DNA from: Kluyvera intermedia
GTDB taxonomy: Bacteria; Pseudomonadota; Gammaproteobacteria; Enterobacterales; Enterobacteriaceae
DNA length: 64,000 nt
Direction of reading: 5' to 3'
NCBI RefSeq assembly: GCF_021440345.1
Contig: NZ_JAKCNS010000005.1
Coordinates: forward strand, 25,313 to 89,312
Below the pieces are notes generated by a model, which worked only from the letters and a program-made list of their open reading frames with translations, had not been told where the DNA came from and searched no databases. Shown piece after piece: positions 55,471 through 64,000 of this stretch (the stretch's first letter is position 1; each line of letters begins with the position of its first letter). Made by a program: the position numbers and the translations under genes.

Positions 55471-55926
55471 ATGGAACACCAGATCCCCGGCGTTGATGTG
55501 TTATTTGTGGCCGGTTTTGGCCCTATCACGCGCAGCACGGATTCCAGCACAGCGTTTTATCAGACCGCGTTAGGCCTACCGCTCAAAGCGATGGAGGGAA
55601 ACGAGGAATACCTGCTGACAGACGTTGACCAACTAAAGGGCGTGAAACATTTTGCACTCTGGCCGCTGTCACAGGCAGCAACCTCGTGCTTTGGTCAGGA
55701 ACAATGGCCCGCTGACCTGCCTATCCCCCAGGCGTGGATTGAGTTTGAAGTCCGTGATATTGCAGTCGCCACGCAGGCGCTGCTCACTCAGGGCTACACA
55801 TTATTAATCGCTAACCGTATGGAACCGTGGGGACAATCGGTGACGCGCTTGCTAAGTCCTGAAGGTTTACTGACTGGGGTGACGATTACCCCGTGGCTGC
55901 GTGAGGGATTTGAGAATAGAGCGTGA
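55471..55926 (+). CDS. VOC-family (glyoxalase-like) protein
   Basis: 151 residues with the vicinal-oxygen-chelate fold: FGPITRSTDSSTAFYQTALGLPL at the start of the first beta-alpha-beta unit, WIEFEVRDIAVATQALLTQGY in the second, then LLSPEGLLTGVTITP. AAGGAG lies 5 bp before the ATG. Substrate unknown; glyoxalase, fosfomycin-resistance-like or ring-cleavage activity cannot be told apart. E. coli K-12 lacks a gene here. Confidence 0.75.
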   Translation: MEHQIPGVDVLFVAGFGPITRSTDSSTAFYQTALGLPLKAMEGNEEYLLTDVDQLKGVKHFALWPLSQAATSCFGQEQWPADLPIPQAWIEFEVRDIAVATQALLTQGYTLLIANRMEPWGQSVTRLLSPEGLLTGVTITPWLREGFENRA

Positions 55927-55942
55927 CGGAAACGTCATCTAA

Positions 55943-55977
55943 TACGGCCTACAAAATCATACGATTCGTAGGCCGTG
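55943..55977. terminator. hairpin between VOC gene and yiaY
   Basis: TACGGCCTAC / GTAGGCCGT with partial inner pairing, between convergent genes. The T-run is weak. Confidence 0.6.
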
Positions 55978-55994
55978 TCACTGTTCGCGGTTAA

Positions 55995-57146
55995 TTACAT
56001 CGCCGCGCGGAAAATGGCCATGATTTCGTCGTGCGTGGCCTGAATCGGGTTAGTAAAGCCGCAGGCATCTTTCAGCGCATTGGTCGCCAGAACAGGAATG
56101 TCCTCTTCTTTGACGTTCAGATCGCGCAGACCCGCCGGAATATTCACCTGACGCGCTAGTTTGCGAATGGCATCGATACAGGCCTGTGCGCCCTGCTCAT
56201 TGCTCATTGCACTCACATCAATACCCATCGCCTGGCCGCAATCACGCAGACGCGCGGCCGCCACTTTGCTGTTGAACACCTGCACATGCGGCAGCAGAAC
56301 GGCATTACATACGCCGTGCGGCAGATCGTAGAAACCACCCAGCTGGTGCGCCATCGCGTGGACATAACCCAGCGATGCGTTGTTGAACGCCATCCCCGCC
56401 AGGAACTGCGCGTAGGCCATCGCTTCGCGTGCTTCGCTGTTGCTGCCGTTTTCCACCGCCGTTGGCAGATTTTCGACAATCATGGTGATCGCTTTCAGCG
56501 CGCAGGCATCGGTAATCGGCGTCGCGGCAATAGACACATAGGCTTCAATGGCGTGGGTCAGCGCATCCATACCGGTCGCCGCGGTCAGCCCTTTCGGCAT
56601 TCCTTCCATCAGGGAAGAGTCGTTGACGGACAGAACAGGCGTCACGTGCTTATCAACAATCGCCATTTTGATATGACGCGTCACGTCGGTGATGATGCAA
56701 AAACGGGTCATTTCAGACGCCGTACCCGCCGTGGTGTTGATGGCAATCATCGGCAGCTGTGGCTTGGCAGAGCGGTCAACGCCTTCATAATCGCGGATAT
56801 GACCACCGTTCGCGGCAACCAGCGCGATACCTTTTGCACAGTCGTGCGGAGAACCGCCGCCTAATGAAATCACACAGTCACAGTGATGGGCGCGAAGCAG
56901 CTTCAGACCATCCTCTACGTTGACCGTGGTTGGGTTCGGGTGTGTTCCATCAAAAACGACGCTTTGAATATCATATTCCTGGAGGCGTTTTTGAATATCA
57001 CCCGCAACGCCTAGCTTATTCAGAACTGCGTCGGTCACAATTAAGGCATGGCGATAGCCATATTCCTTCATTGTATTCATTGCATCATTTAATGCGCCAT
57101 TACCGATAACATTCACTGATGGAATGAAGAAAGTGGATGCAGCCAT
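55995..57146 (-). CDS. yiaY: YiaY, iron-containing alcohol dehydrogenase
   Basis: 383 residues from ATG 57146 ([15 protein letters not shown]), the E. coli length. Family III alcohol dehydrogenase: [14 protein letters not shown] (NAD binding), [17 protein letters not shown], and metal-binding histidines in [21 protein letters not shown]. It lies between aldB and selB, as in E. coli. The physiological substrate is not defined by sequence; the relative Adh2/FucO reduces aldehydes. Confidence 0.93.
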   Translation of the reverse strand: MAASTFFIPSVNVIGNGALNDAMNTMKEYGYRHALIVTDAVLNKLGVAGDIQKRLQEYDIQSVVFDGTHPNPTTVNVEDGLKLLRAHHCDCVISLGGGSPHDCAKGIALVAANGGHIRDYEGVDRSAKPQLPMIAINTTAGTASEMTRFCIITDVTRHIKMAIVDKHVTPVLSVNDSSLMEGMPKGLTAATGMDALTHAIEAYVSIAATPITDACALKAITMIVENLPTAVENGSNSEAREAMAYAQFLAGMAFNNASLGYVHAMAHQLGGFYDLPHGVCNAVLLPHVQVFNSKVAAARLRDCGQAMGIDVSAMSNEQGAQACIDAIRKLARQVNIPAGLRDLNVKEEDIPVLATNALKDACGFTNPIQATHDEIMAIFRAAM

Positions 57147-57231
57147 GATAGTTCCTTTATTTAGTAAGCAGGCCACGAGAGTAGAGGAATAGTGGGTGTG
57201 AAAATATGATCATCATTGCATTTTCACCGTT

Positions 57232-57274
57232 CGGAAAAATAAAAAGCACGTCAGGTTAAGATTCCTAACGTGCT
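57232..57274 (-). terminator. selAB terminator
   Basis: On the minus strand AGCACGTTAGG / CCTGACGTGCT, an 11-bp stem with one G-U pair, then TTTTTATTTTT. It lies between selB and yiaY. Confidence 0.85.
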
Positions 57275-57330
57275 GATTATTAATTAATATGTTTTTTGTA
57301 TTCAGAATGATATATTTTTCACATTAATTG

Positions 57331-59181
57331 TTAATTTTTATTATCCGGGAACAACAATGCATCGCGCAATAAATGATCATTTCCACGGCGACGCGTGAAA
57401 CCAATACGGTTGAAATATTCCAGGATCTGAATGGCTAATTTACGGCCCACATTCAGTTTATCGCGGAAATCAGCCGCACAGGTCGAGCCTTTTTCCAGAT
57501 CGAGTTCACGAATCATACTGGCAAAAGCGACAATACGGTCATTACGATAATAGCGATCTTTCACTATCGCGGTAATCATCCCCTGCTGCGCCGCCAGCCG
57601 CAGGACAACGCGCATGGTGTTCTCATCCGTTCCGGTCTGCGTCGCCAGATCTCGTACCCACCACGGTTCATCGCCAAACAGCGGCTCGGCTTTCAGCCAG
57701 ATAGCCCGTTGTTCATCGGTCAAACCCGCTTTGTGATCCGGCAGATGCAGCCAGCCGTGGTGGCTGGCAATCGTACCGCTTTCGCGCATCCGCTCAATCA
57801 GCGTCAGTACCAGCGCCTCTTCTTCCATCGGCAGAGCGATACGGCGTAAGCGCTCGCGTCCTGGGCCCGGTTCGTCTTTATGCTGCTCGTGATAAACCGC
57901 CAGCGCGTCCAATAGCTTGCGCTGCCAGCGGGCCGCCAGCGGCGCATCCAGAAGGCTATCGCCGGCGAGAATAAAACCTGGCTGCGCAATCAACTGTTGC
58001 AGCCCCAAGGGGCTCAACTGGCGCGCCCAGCCAAATTCACCGAGCTTCACCGCATCACGGGAAAGATGTCCCGCCAGCGCCTGAGCATCATCCTTTGCCA
58101 GCGCCAGCGCGGCAATCCACGCCAGATATTCCGCCTTGCGTTTGCCACGCCGCGGTGAATTCAGCGTCACCACCCGAGCACCCGCCAGCGTGACTTTGGC
58201 CGAAATATCGCGCAGCACCAGGCGGTCGTTATCGGCCAGCCACAGCGGCGCATCGAGCACCAGCTCCGCCAGATTATTTTCCAGCAGCGAAACGCGTCCA
58301 GTGATATGACTCGCCGCATGGTGGATATGCAGCGGCTGCCATTGGCTAAGCGGGGTGTGGCTTTGCAGTTCGACAATCACCCGTTCGGACGGCGCTGGCG
58401 GCTCTTCCGAAAGCAACCAATCGCCCCGGCTCAGGTCGTCCTTTTCCGCCGCGCCGACGATATTGAGCGCAATACGCTGCCCGCCGTGCGCCTGTTCTAC
58501 CGGCTGGTTCTGCGCATGCAGACCACGCACGCGCATTGGCGTGTTCTTACCGGTCAACCATAGCGTATCGCCGATGCGGACATCGCCCGACAGCGCCGTA
58601 CCGGTCACCACTAAACCTGCTCCTTTGACGGTAAACGCGCGGTCAATCGCCAGGCGGAAACGCTGATGCGTTAGGTGTTCGCGAGCGGAAAGCTGGCGTA
58701 AATGGTCGCGCAGCGCTTCAATACCGATATTTTCCGTCGCCGCCGTTTCAAACAAGGTCGCGTCGTCGAAGCCATACTCACGCAGAACATCGGTTATCTC
58801 ACGGCGAACCTCATTGATGCGTTCAGCATCCACGCGGTCGGTTTTGGTGAGCGCTACGGTGAGCGTAGGGTTCCCCGTCAGCTGCAGGATCGCCAGATGT
58901 TCGCGCGTTTGCGCCATCACACCGTCATCACATGCCACCACCAGCAGGGCATGATCGATCCCCCCCACGCCCGCCAACATATTTGAGAGAAACTTTTCAT
59001 GGCCTGGCACATCGATAAAACCCAGTACGCGTCCATCCGCCTGTGGCCAGTAGGCGTACCCTAAATCGATGGTCATGCCGCGGGATTTCTCTTCCGGCAG
59101 GCGATCGGCGTTAATACCGGTAATCGCCTGCAGCAGGGTGGTTTTGCCGTGGTCAACGTGCCCGGCGGTGGCAATAATCAT
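57331..59181 (-). CDS. selB: SelB, selenocysteine-specific elongation factor
   Basis: 616 residues (614 in E. coli). EF-Tu-like GTPase: G1 GHVDHGKTT (residues 7-15), G3 DVPGHE, G4 TKTD. Beta-barrel domains II-III are followed by C-terminal winged-helix domains that bind the SECIS mRNA hairpin. It delivers Sec-tRNA to UGA codons. Its start overlaps the selA stop by 4 bp. Confidence 0.97.
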   Translation of the reverse strand: MIIATAGHVDHGKTTLLQAITGINADRLPEEKSRGMTIDLGYAYWPQADGRVLGFIDVPGHEKFLSNMLAGVGGIDHALLVVACDDGVMAQTREHLAILQLTGNPTLTVALTKTDRVDAERINEVRREITDVLREYGFDDATLFETAATENIGIEALRDHLRQLSAREHLTHQRFRLAIDRAFTVKGAGLVVTGTALSGDVRIGDTLWLTGKNTPMRVRGLHAQNQPVEQAHGGQRIALNIVGAAEKDDLSRGDWLLSEEPPAPSERVIVELQSHTPLSQWQPLHIHHAASHITGRVSLLENNLAELVLDAPLWLADNDRLVLRDISAKVTLAGARVVTLNSPRRGKRKAEYLAWIAALALAKDDAQALAGHLSRDAVKLGEFGWARQLSPLGLQQLIAQPGFILAGDSLLDAPLAARWQRKLLDALAVYHEQHKDEPGPGRERLRRIALPMEEEALVLTLIERMRESGTIASHHGWLHLPDHKAGLTDEQRAIWLKAEPLFGDEPWWVRDLATQTGTDENTMRVVLRLAAQQGMITAIVKDRYYRNDRIVAFASMIRELDLEKGSTCAADFRDKLNVGRKLAIQILEYFNRIGFTRRRGNDHLLRDALLFPDNKN

Positions 59182-60569
59182 TTCAACAACATCTCCAGAA
59201 AACGAGGTTCATCTTCAAGGCAGCGTAAATCCAGCCACAGACGACCATCATAAATTCGCCCGATAACCGGGATAGGCAGGCTGCGCCAGCGAGTTGACAG
59301 CACTTCCAGCTGGCTGCCCCGACCGTCATGAGGCGTCAGCGCGATTGCCGCGCTAGGCAGGCTTTCTGACGGCAGCGAGCCGCTGCCAATTTGCGACGCG
59401 CACGGCATCACCTGCACGGCAAATTCATCGCCATAGCGTGCAGCCAGCGGTTCACGTAAGCGTTCGGCCTGCCGCTGAATATCTTGCGCACTGCGGCTCA
59501 ACAGCCGCAGCGTTGGCAGCTCAGCCGCGAGCTTTTCAGGATGCAGGTACAGCCGCAAAGTGGCTTCCAGCGCGGCGAGGGTCATTTTGTCTGCCCGCAG
59601 CGCACGCTTAAGCGGATGCTGCTGCAGCTGGGCAATCAACGCTTTTTTCCCGACGATAATGCCGGCCTGCGGGCCGCCCAGCAGTTTGTCACCGGAGAAG
59701 CTGACCAGGCTCACGCCGGCAGCAATCATCTCCTGCGGCATCGGTTCTTTCGGCAGGCCGTAGCGGCTGAGATCGATAAGTGAACCGCTGCCCAGATCGG
59801 CAACGACAGGCACATCCAGCTCGCGACCCATTTCCGCCAGCTCCGCTTCATCCACCGATTTGGTAAAACCTTCAATACTGTAGTTGCTGGTGTGCACCTT
59901 CATTAACAGGCCGGTGTTGTCATTCACCGCCTGGCGATAATCTTTGGCGTGGGTGCGGTTGGTGGTGCCCACTTCGTGCAGTACGCAGCCCGCCTGGCGC
60001 ATGACATCGGGAATACGAAACGCGCCGCCAATCTCCACCAGCTCGCCGCGAGAAACGACCACCTCTTTGCCCGCCGCCGTCGCCGCCAGCATCAGCAGCA
60101 CCGCGGCAGCGTTGTTATTCACAATACAAGCGTCTTCCGCACCGGTTAAGCGGCACAGCAGATCCGCCAGCGGCCGATCGCGGTGGCCGCGCCCCGCGCC
60201 GTCCAAATCGTATTCCAGCGTCACCGGGTCGCGCATCGCCTGCGTGACGGCCTCAATTGCCGACTGCGACTGCTGCGCGCGCCCCAGATTGGTGTGCAAC
60301 ACGGTCCCCGTCAGGTTAATCACCGGGCGCAGCGCGCTCTGGGCATCTTGCTGTAAACGGCTCGCTGTTTCCTGCGCCCAGTCCCCGCACCATGCGGGCA
60401 GCGTTTGCTGCTCGCGAATACTCAGACGCGCTTCTTCCAGCATCTGGCGGAGCAGTTCCACCACCTGAGAATGGCCATGAGCATCGAGTAGACGGGCGAA
60501 CGCAGGATCGCGAAGTAAGCGGTCGGTTGCGGGGAGCTGACTGTAGAGCGAACGGTTTTCGGTAGTCAT
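59178..60569 (-). CDS. selA: SelA, L-seryl-tRNA(Sec) selenium transferase
   Basis: 463 residues, the E. coli length. Fold-type I PLP enzyme forming a decamer that converts Ser-tRNA(Sec) to Sec-tRNA(Sec) using selenophosphate. The PLP lysine is in [14 protein letters not shown]. The N-terminal domain ([21 protein letters not shown]) binds tRNA(Sec). First gene of selAB. selC and selD are elsewhere. Confidence 0.97.
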   Translation of the reverse strand: MTTENRSLYSQLPATDRLLRDPAFARLLDAHGHSQVVELLRQMLEEARLSIREQQTLPAWCGDWAQETASRLQQDAQSALRPVINLTGTVLHTNLGRAQQSQSAIEAVTQAMRDPVTLEYDLDGAGRGHRDRPLADLLCRLTGAEDACIVNNNAAAVLLMLAATAAGKEVVVSRGELVEIGGAFRIPDVMRQAGCVLHEVGTTNRTHAKDYRQAVNDNTGLLMKVHTSNYSIEGFTKSVDEAELAEMGRELDVPVVADLGSGSLIDLSRYGLPKEPMPQEMIAAGVSLVSFSGDKLLGGPQAGIIVGKKALIAQLQQHPLKRALRADKMTLAALEATLRLYLHPEKLAAELPTLRLLSRSAQDIQRQAERLREPLAARYGDEFAVQVMPCASQIGSGSLPSESLPSAAIALTPHDGRGSQLEVLSTRWRSLPIPVIGRIYDGRLWLDLRCLEDEPRFLEMLLK

Positions 60570-60595
60570 GGATAGGCCTGACGGTTAAATGTTAC

Positions 60596-60613
60596 CCCTC
60601 CCGGCCGAGAGGG
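60596..60613 (-). promoter_or_regulatory. hairpin in the selA leader, possible SECIS-like element
   Basis: On the minus strand CCCTCTC-GGCC-GGGAGGG, a 7-bp stem about 27 bp upstream of the selA start. In E. coli a SECIS-like element in the selAB leader binds SelB. Identity here rests on position only, since the canonical GGU loop of fdhF-type SECIS is not present. Confidence 0.35.
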
Positions 60614-60629
60614 AGTCATAGAAAAGGAT

Positions 60630-60642
60630 TGTACAATGTACA
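60630..60642. promoter_or_regulatory. TGTACA-A-TGTACA palindrome upstream of selA
   Basis: A perfect 6-1-6 inverted repeat 60 bp upstream of selA, in the selA-yibF spacer. It could be an operator, or part of the selA promoter (it contains TACAAT on the minus strand). Confidence 0.35.
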
Positions 60643-60666
60643 GCGGCTTAGCGTTATAGCGTTCAA

Positions 60667-61275
60667 TCAAGCCTTTGGCGGTTCGGTGCGCGCAAAACTT
60701 TCGCGCAGGAAGAGCGTTTCCGCCAGTTTGACCAGGTTTGGGCGATCGACACACCAGCCGGGGGCGATGCGGCGGAAGTTGAGGTAGCCAATTGCGCAGG
60801 CAATGGCGATAGTCGCGAGATTCAGGGTATCAGGCTTCAGCGTACCGTCGGCAAGATAGCCTTCCAGTGCGTCGAGGCTACGGCTAATTTTCTGCCGCTG
60901 ACGCAGTACTTCCGATTCGGACTGCTGCGCTGCTGGACGCGCCAGCTCGCGCACGGAAGCGAGGCCCGCATCCATAATGCCATCAGCCAGCGATTCAAGC
61001 TGGCGCACTTTGAGCGCGGCCAGAGGGTCGTGCGGCACCATATCCGGGGCGATGCCAAGCAGCTCGATGTATTGGGCGATAATCGGTGAATCAAACCAGC
61101 ACTCACCGTCGTCTGTAACCAGAGCGGGAACTTTACCCAGGGGATTAAACTGGGCAACGCCATTTTCCACGCTGTAGGGTTGCTCGTTCACAAACTCAAA
61201 CGCGATCCCCTTCTCCAGCAGCAGGATTGAGATTTTACGTACAAAAGGGCTGGTGTAGCTGCCGACCAATTTCAT
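60667..61275 (-). CDS. yibF: YibF, glutathione S-transferase family protein
   Basis: 202 residues, the E. coli YibF length. Thioredoxin-like N-terminal domain: [19 protein letters not shown] (SPFVRK, usual GST active-site turn), [23 protein letters not shown] (cis-Pro and Asp-Ser glutathione-binding motif). Helical C-terminal domain. Substrate unknown. In E. coli K-12 rhsA follows; no rhs gene is present here. Confidence 0.92.
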   Translation of the reverse strand: MKLVGSYTSPFVRKISILLLEKGIAFEFVNEQPYSVENGVAQFNPLGKVPALVTDDGECWFDSPIIAQYIELLGIAPDMVPHDPLAALKVRQLESLADGIMDAGLASVRELARPAAQQSESEVLRQRQKISRSLDALEGYLADGTLKPDTLNLATIAIACAIGYLNFRRIAPGWCVDRPNLVKLAETLFLRESFARTEPPKA

Positions 61276-61349
61276 CTTTGTCTCCTTCGCGCCAACAAAG
61301 AGATCAGTATGGCTCAGGCCGCCGCATTCGCCCTCTGGTTTTTACCGGC

Positions 61350-62486
61350 CTAGTGATCCAGATAGAGATAATGCATCCAGCTGGTCATGCGCAGCAGCAC
61401 CTTACGCATCACCGAAACGTGGGCGAAATGATCAGAGTAAACCGCCACCTGAGCGTAGATACCGTCCGGGAGCGCATCGACATCGGCATTTGGGTCCAAA
61501 TCAATCAGCGCCAGAACGCCGTCGGTCCCCGGCACCACGGTTAACGACTGCAATGCCCCCTGTGCTTGATAGGAACCACCCGGAACAACCGGCAGAATAC
61601 TCGACAGCTTGCCGTGGAAAACCTGCCCCGGCAGGGCGTTAAACACCACTTCCGCGTCATCACCAGCCTCAAGACGCAACAGCGAATTCTGGCGGAACTG
61701 GGCGACTATCTGCCGTTTCTGATCGGGAATGAAGACCATCACCGGACGCAGCGGCAACGCTGCGGCATAAGTGCCCGGACGAATAAGGACCTGGGTGACG
61801 TAGCCATCGCTCGGTGCACGGATAACGGTTTGGTCGAGGTTATACTTCGCCTCCGTTAACTGCGCCCTTAGGCTGACAATCTGCGACTGCTCGCCGTTGA
61901 CCATGCTGTCTAACTGGCTTTGTATCTGCGCCTGTTCAGCCACGGAGCCTTTGACCATCGCATCCTGCGCCAGATAGTTTTGCCGCGCGTTATCAATATC
62001 GCTTTCTGAGAACGGATTGACCCGTGCCTGGCTGCCTTTTAAGTATCGCTGGTAATCTTTGTACAGGCGGTCTCGCTCCGCCGACACGCGGGTGGTGTTG
62101 GCCTGCGCCTCAGATAATTGGCCTTTCAGCGTCTGCACATTGTGCGTCGCCGTGATCAAATCCGCCTGTAGGCGATCGACCCGGACCTGATAGCGCGTGG
62201 GATCAATTTTAAACAGCACATCGCCCTTTTTAATAAGCTGATTATTTTTATCCGTCACTTCGCTCACCACGCCGGTGACCTGCGGCGTAATAGGAATAGA
62301 AATAACCGCTTTTTGCGCAGTAAACGTATAAGGGTGGTTGTAGTTCATTAATAAAATAAGCCCGCTAACCAAAAATATACCGCCCAGCGCAGCGGTAGCC
62401 AGCGTCCATTGGTTAACCGGAATACGGAATATTTTAAATATCGCCCACGCCAGCGCGACATAGGTCAAAACAATCAGCAGATCCAT
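61350..62486 (-). CDS. yibH: YibH, HlyD-family membrane fusion protein
   Basis: 378 residues, the E. coli length. Two N-terminal membrane helices (about 1-20 and 28-47) precede a periplasmic part: a lipoyl-like domain ([25 protein letters not shown]), a long coiled coil (about residues 95-200, [19 protein letters not shown] onward) and a beta barrel ([20 protein letters not shown]). EmrA/AaeA-like periplasmic adaptor. It forms a two-gene unit with yibI (2-bp gap). The efflux partner is unknown. Paralogous to YiaV; yibH is chosen on sequence and locus. Confidence 0.88.
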   Translation of the reverse strand: MDLLIVLTYVALAWAIFKIFRIPVNQWTLATAALGGIFLVSGLILLMNYNHPYTFTAQKAVISIPITPQVTGVVSEVTDKNNQLIKKGDVLFKIDPTRYQVRVDRLQADLITATHNVQTLKGQLSEAQANTTRVSAERDRLYKDYQRYLKGSQARVNPFSESDIDNARQNYLAQDAMVKGSVAEQAQIQSQLDSMVNGEQSQIVSLRAQLTEAKYNLDQTVIRAPSDGYVTQVLIRPGTYAAALPLRPVMVFIPDQKRQIVAQFRQNSLLRLEAGDDAEVVFNALPGQVFHGKLSSILPVVPGGSYQAQGALQSLTVVPGTDGVLALIDLDPNADVDALPDGIYAQVAVYSDHFAHVSVMRKVLLRMTSWMHYLYLDH

Positions 62487-62488
62487 GA

Positions 62489-62857
62489 TTATTGCTCCGG
62501 CGTGTGCGCGTCAGTTGAGGGACGAAGTTCCGCAATCTTTTGCTCCAGTTCAGCTACCCGGAGGGAGAGCTGCGTGAGCGTGTCATCCCCGCTGGGAGCT
62601 TGATCTGGTGGCTGAATGTGCGACTGCATTCCCCAACCGCGTTCAGGCTGGTAGAGCGTGGCCCAAATCCATAAGAATGGCCAAATCACGTGCAGGGTAA
62701 AAAGACTCACCCAGCCCGCGGTATGAATAGCATCCGCGTGAGGATGATTGCGCTTTTTCGCAATCGTATAGGGAATATCGTGAATCATGATGATTCCGTA
62801 AAACAGAACCAAAAAGACGAAGATCAGCACACCCAACGCAAAATAGTTTAGAAACAT
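62489..62857 (-). CDS. yibI: YibI, DUF3302 inner-membrane protein
   Basis: 122 residues. Two membrane helices (about 5-25 and 47-70), the family core [20 protein letters not shown] and [19 protein letters not shown], then a cytosolic tail with a short coiled coil ([13 protein letters not shown]). It always accompanies a YibH/YiaV adaptor and probably helps form the export complex. YiaW is the paralogue in E. coli. Confidence 0.87.
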   Translation of the reverse strand: MFLNYFALGVLIFVFLVLFYGIIMIHDIPYTIAKKRNHPHADAIHTAGWVSLFTLHVIWPFLWIWATLYQPERGWGMQSHIQPPDQAPSGDDTLTQLSLRVAELEQKIAELRPSTDAHTPEQ

Positions 62858-63055
62858 ACTTGCCTCAGAATTACGCTAATAAGAGTTATAGACCGGAGGC
62901 AGCCGCACGCAATCCAGGCTGATAATAGTGAAGATAATGTGCGTTGGTGATTTTCGCCATCATACCGAAGGGGAATTTTTACTTCTGGAGACTGGCCGAA
63001 ATAATTGCTGGCAACGCCGGGGAGGCGTTACCAGCAGGTGACGCTTTTCAGCGCA

Positions 63056-63265
63056 TTATCTGTGATGGCTTTCCACTGGACGATACAAGTTACGGTAGTA
63101 TTCCAGCCGGGACAGAAACATCTCCGTCTTGTCCTTGGGAATCTCTGAAGGGACCCGATCAGAATGCGGCCGCTTTTTTAGATACTCCATAAACGCCTGG
63201 CTGGAGGCCATGAAATCTACCGCTTTATCGATGATTTGCGGTACGTTCTCACCCATTTTGCTCAT
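63056..63265 (-). CDS. yibT: YibT, small uncharacterised protein
   Basis: 69 residues, the E. coli YibT length. Conserved blocks are [21 protein letters not shown] and [13 protein letters not shown]. There is no signal or membrane segment; probably a soluble helical protein. AGGGAGG precedes the ATG. Function unknown. Confidence 0.82.
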   Translation of the reverse strand: MSKMGENVPQIIDKAVDFMASSQAFMEYLKKRPHSDRVPSEIPKDKTEMFLSRLEYYRNLYRPVESHHR

Positions 63266-63539
63266 CGTGCGTCCTCCCTTTTTTAAGACCTTCTATTAAG
63301 AATGGATAATTGAGCCAAAAGGGTTGAGGAAAATGTGCGTATTTATGTCAGTAATTTTCAAAAAAGCGATCAAGTTAACCATTTCAAATAATGTAGATAT
63401 TATTCAATCTCTTATGTAAATACCTTGCTGACTATAACGCAAAGAAACCACCTCATTTTGTATAATTAACTACCAGAAATGAGCGACAACGCGCATACTA
63501 GTGGCCATTACGTCTATTTTATTAACAGATATCAGCAAC

Positions 63540-63902
63540 ATGAAAGAAATCGAAAAGAACGAAATCAAACGCCTGAGCGACCTGCTTGACGCCATCCGCC
63601 ACCAGCAGGCAGCGCTGTCTCTGGTCGACAGCGCGGAGAAATACGCCGAGCTGGAAAGCGAAAAAGAAAAGCTCGAAACCGAAATCGCTCGCCTGCGTGA
63701 AGTACATACGCAAAAGCTGAGCAAAGAAGCGCAAAAGCTGGCGAAATTGCCGTTCAGCCGCGCCATCACCAAAAAAGAACAAGCCAACATGGGCGCACTG
63801 AAAAAGAGCGTTCGTGGTTTAGTCGTTGTTCACCCCATGACCGCTCTGGGTCGTGAAATGGGTCTGCAGGTCATGACTGGGTTCGCTAAAAGCGAATTCT
63901 GA
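63540..63902 (+). CDS. yibL: YibL, ribosome-associated DUF2810 protein
   Basis: 120 residues from ATG 63540 ([16 protein letters not shown]), the E. coli length; the in-frame upstream extension has no family match. A coiled coil occupies about residues 5-70 and a basic C-terminal part contains [21 protein letters not shown]. coli YibL co-purifies with ribosomes; its function is not defined. A strong terminator follows. In E. coli it lies after mtlADR, which is missing here. Confidence 0.93.
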   Translation: MKEIEKNEIKRLSDLLDAIRHQQAALSLVDSAEKYAELESEKEKLETEIARLREVHTQKLSKEAQKLAKLPFSRAITKKEQANMGALKKSVRGLVVVHPMTALGREMGLQVMTGFAKSEF

Positions 63903-63917
63903 TTCTCCCGCCCCCTG

Positions 63918-63950
63918 ACCTTCTCCCACTCCGGGAGAAGGTTTGGTTTT
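63918..63950 (+). terminator. yibL terminator
   Basis: ACCTTCTCCC-ACTCC-GGGAGAAGGT then TTGGTTTT. Confidence 0.85.
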
Positions 63951-64000
63951 CCGGCCCCCCGGGCCCGCCAAAGTGGCGCGACCCATGTACCAACCACATC

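Overview
The window is chromosomal DNA from an enterobacterium (Enterobacteriaceae). Gene content, gene order and protein sequences follow the E. coli K-12 segment from bcs to yibL almost gene for gene, with insertions and losses of the kind seen in Klebsiella/Enterobacter-like relatives. No phage, plasmid, CRISPR, rRNA or tRNA gene was found. Identifications rest on recalled family sequences and motifs; no database search was run.

Left part (1-22 kb): divergent cellulose genes (bcsRQA leftward, bcsEFG rightward), with bcsA broken by one in-frame amber codon; the dipeptide ABC transporter operon dppABCDF; eptB (lipid A core phosphoethanolamine transferase), whose downstream terminator carries a 113-bp element with IS4-like ends; yhjX with a YpdB-type operator; yhjY; tag-yiaC; bisC; yiaD. 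The tRNA gene proK, expected between dppA and eptB, is not there.

Middle (21-45 kb): a 2-ketogluconate operon, ptxS then kguE-kguK-kguT-ghrB, with a LacI-type operator over its promoter; yiaF; an aromatic-acid transporter preceded by PcaR-like boxes; cspA with its cold-shock leader; an ABC-F ATPase with a palindrome-rich leader; glycyl-tRNA synthetase glyQS; ysaB, wecH, yiaB; and the complete xylose regulon xylAB / xylFGHR with XylR-type boxes on both sides of the divergent promoter.

Right part (45-64 kb): bax, malS, avtA; then the least ordinary locus, a small glycine/serine/threonine-rich lipoprotein beside a TpsB/FhaC-type outer-membrane transporter, with no classical TpsA exoprotein nearby; ysaA; a small membrane protein; aldB; a VOC protein; yiaY; the selenocysteine genes selAB; yibF; yibH-yibI; yibT and yibL. 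The mannitol operon (mtlADR), which lies next to yibL in E. coli K-12, is absent from this spot.

Most of the window is housekeeping and sugar-uptake DNA. Accessory interest is concentrated at the eptB terminator insertion, the kgu and pca-type regulatory sites, the lipoprotein/TpsB pair and the broken bcsA.
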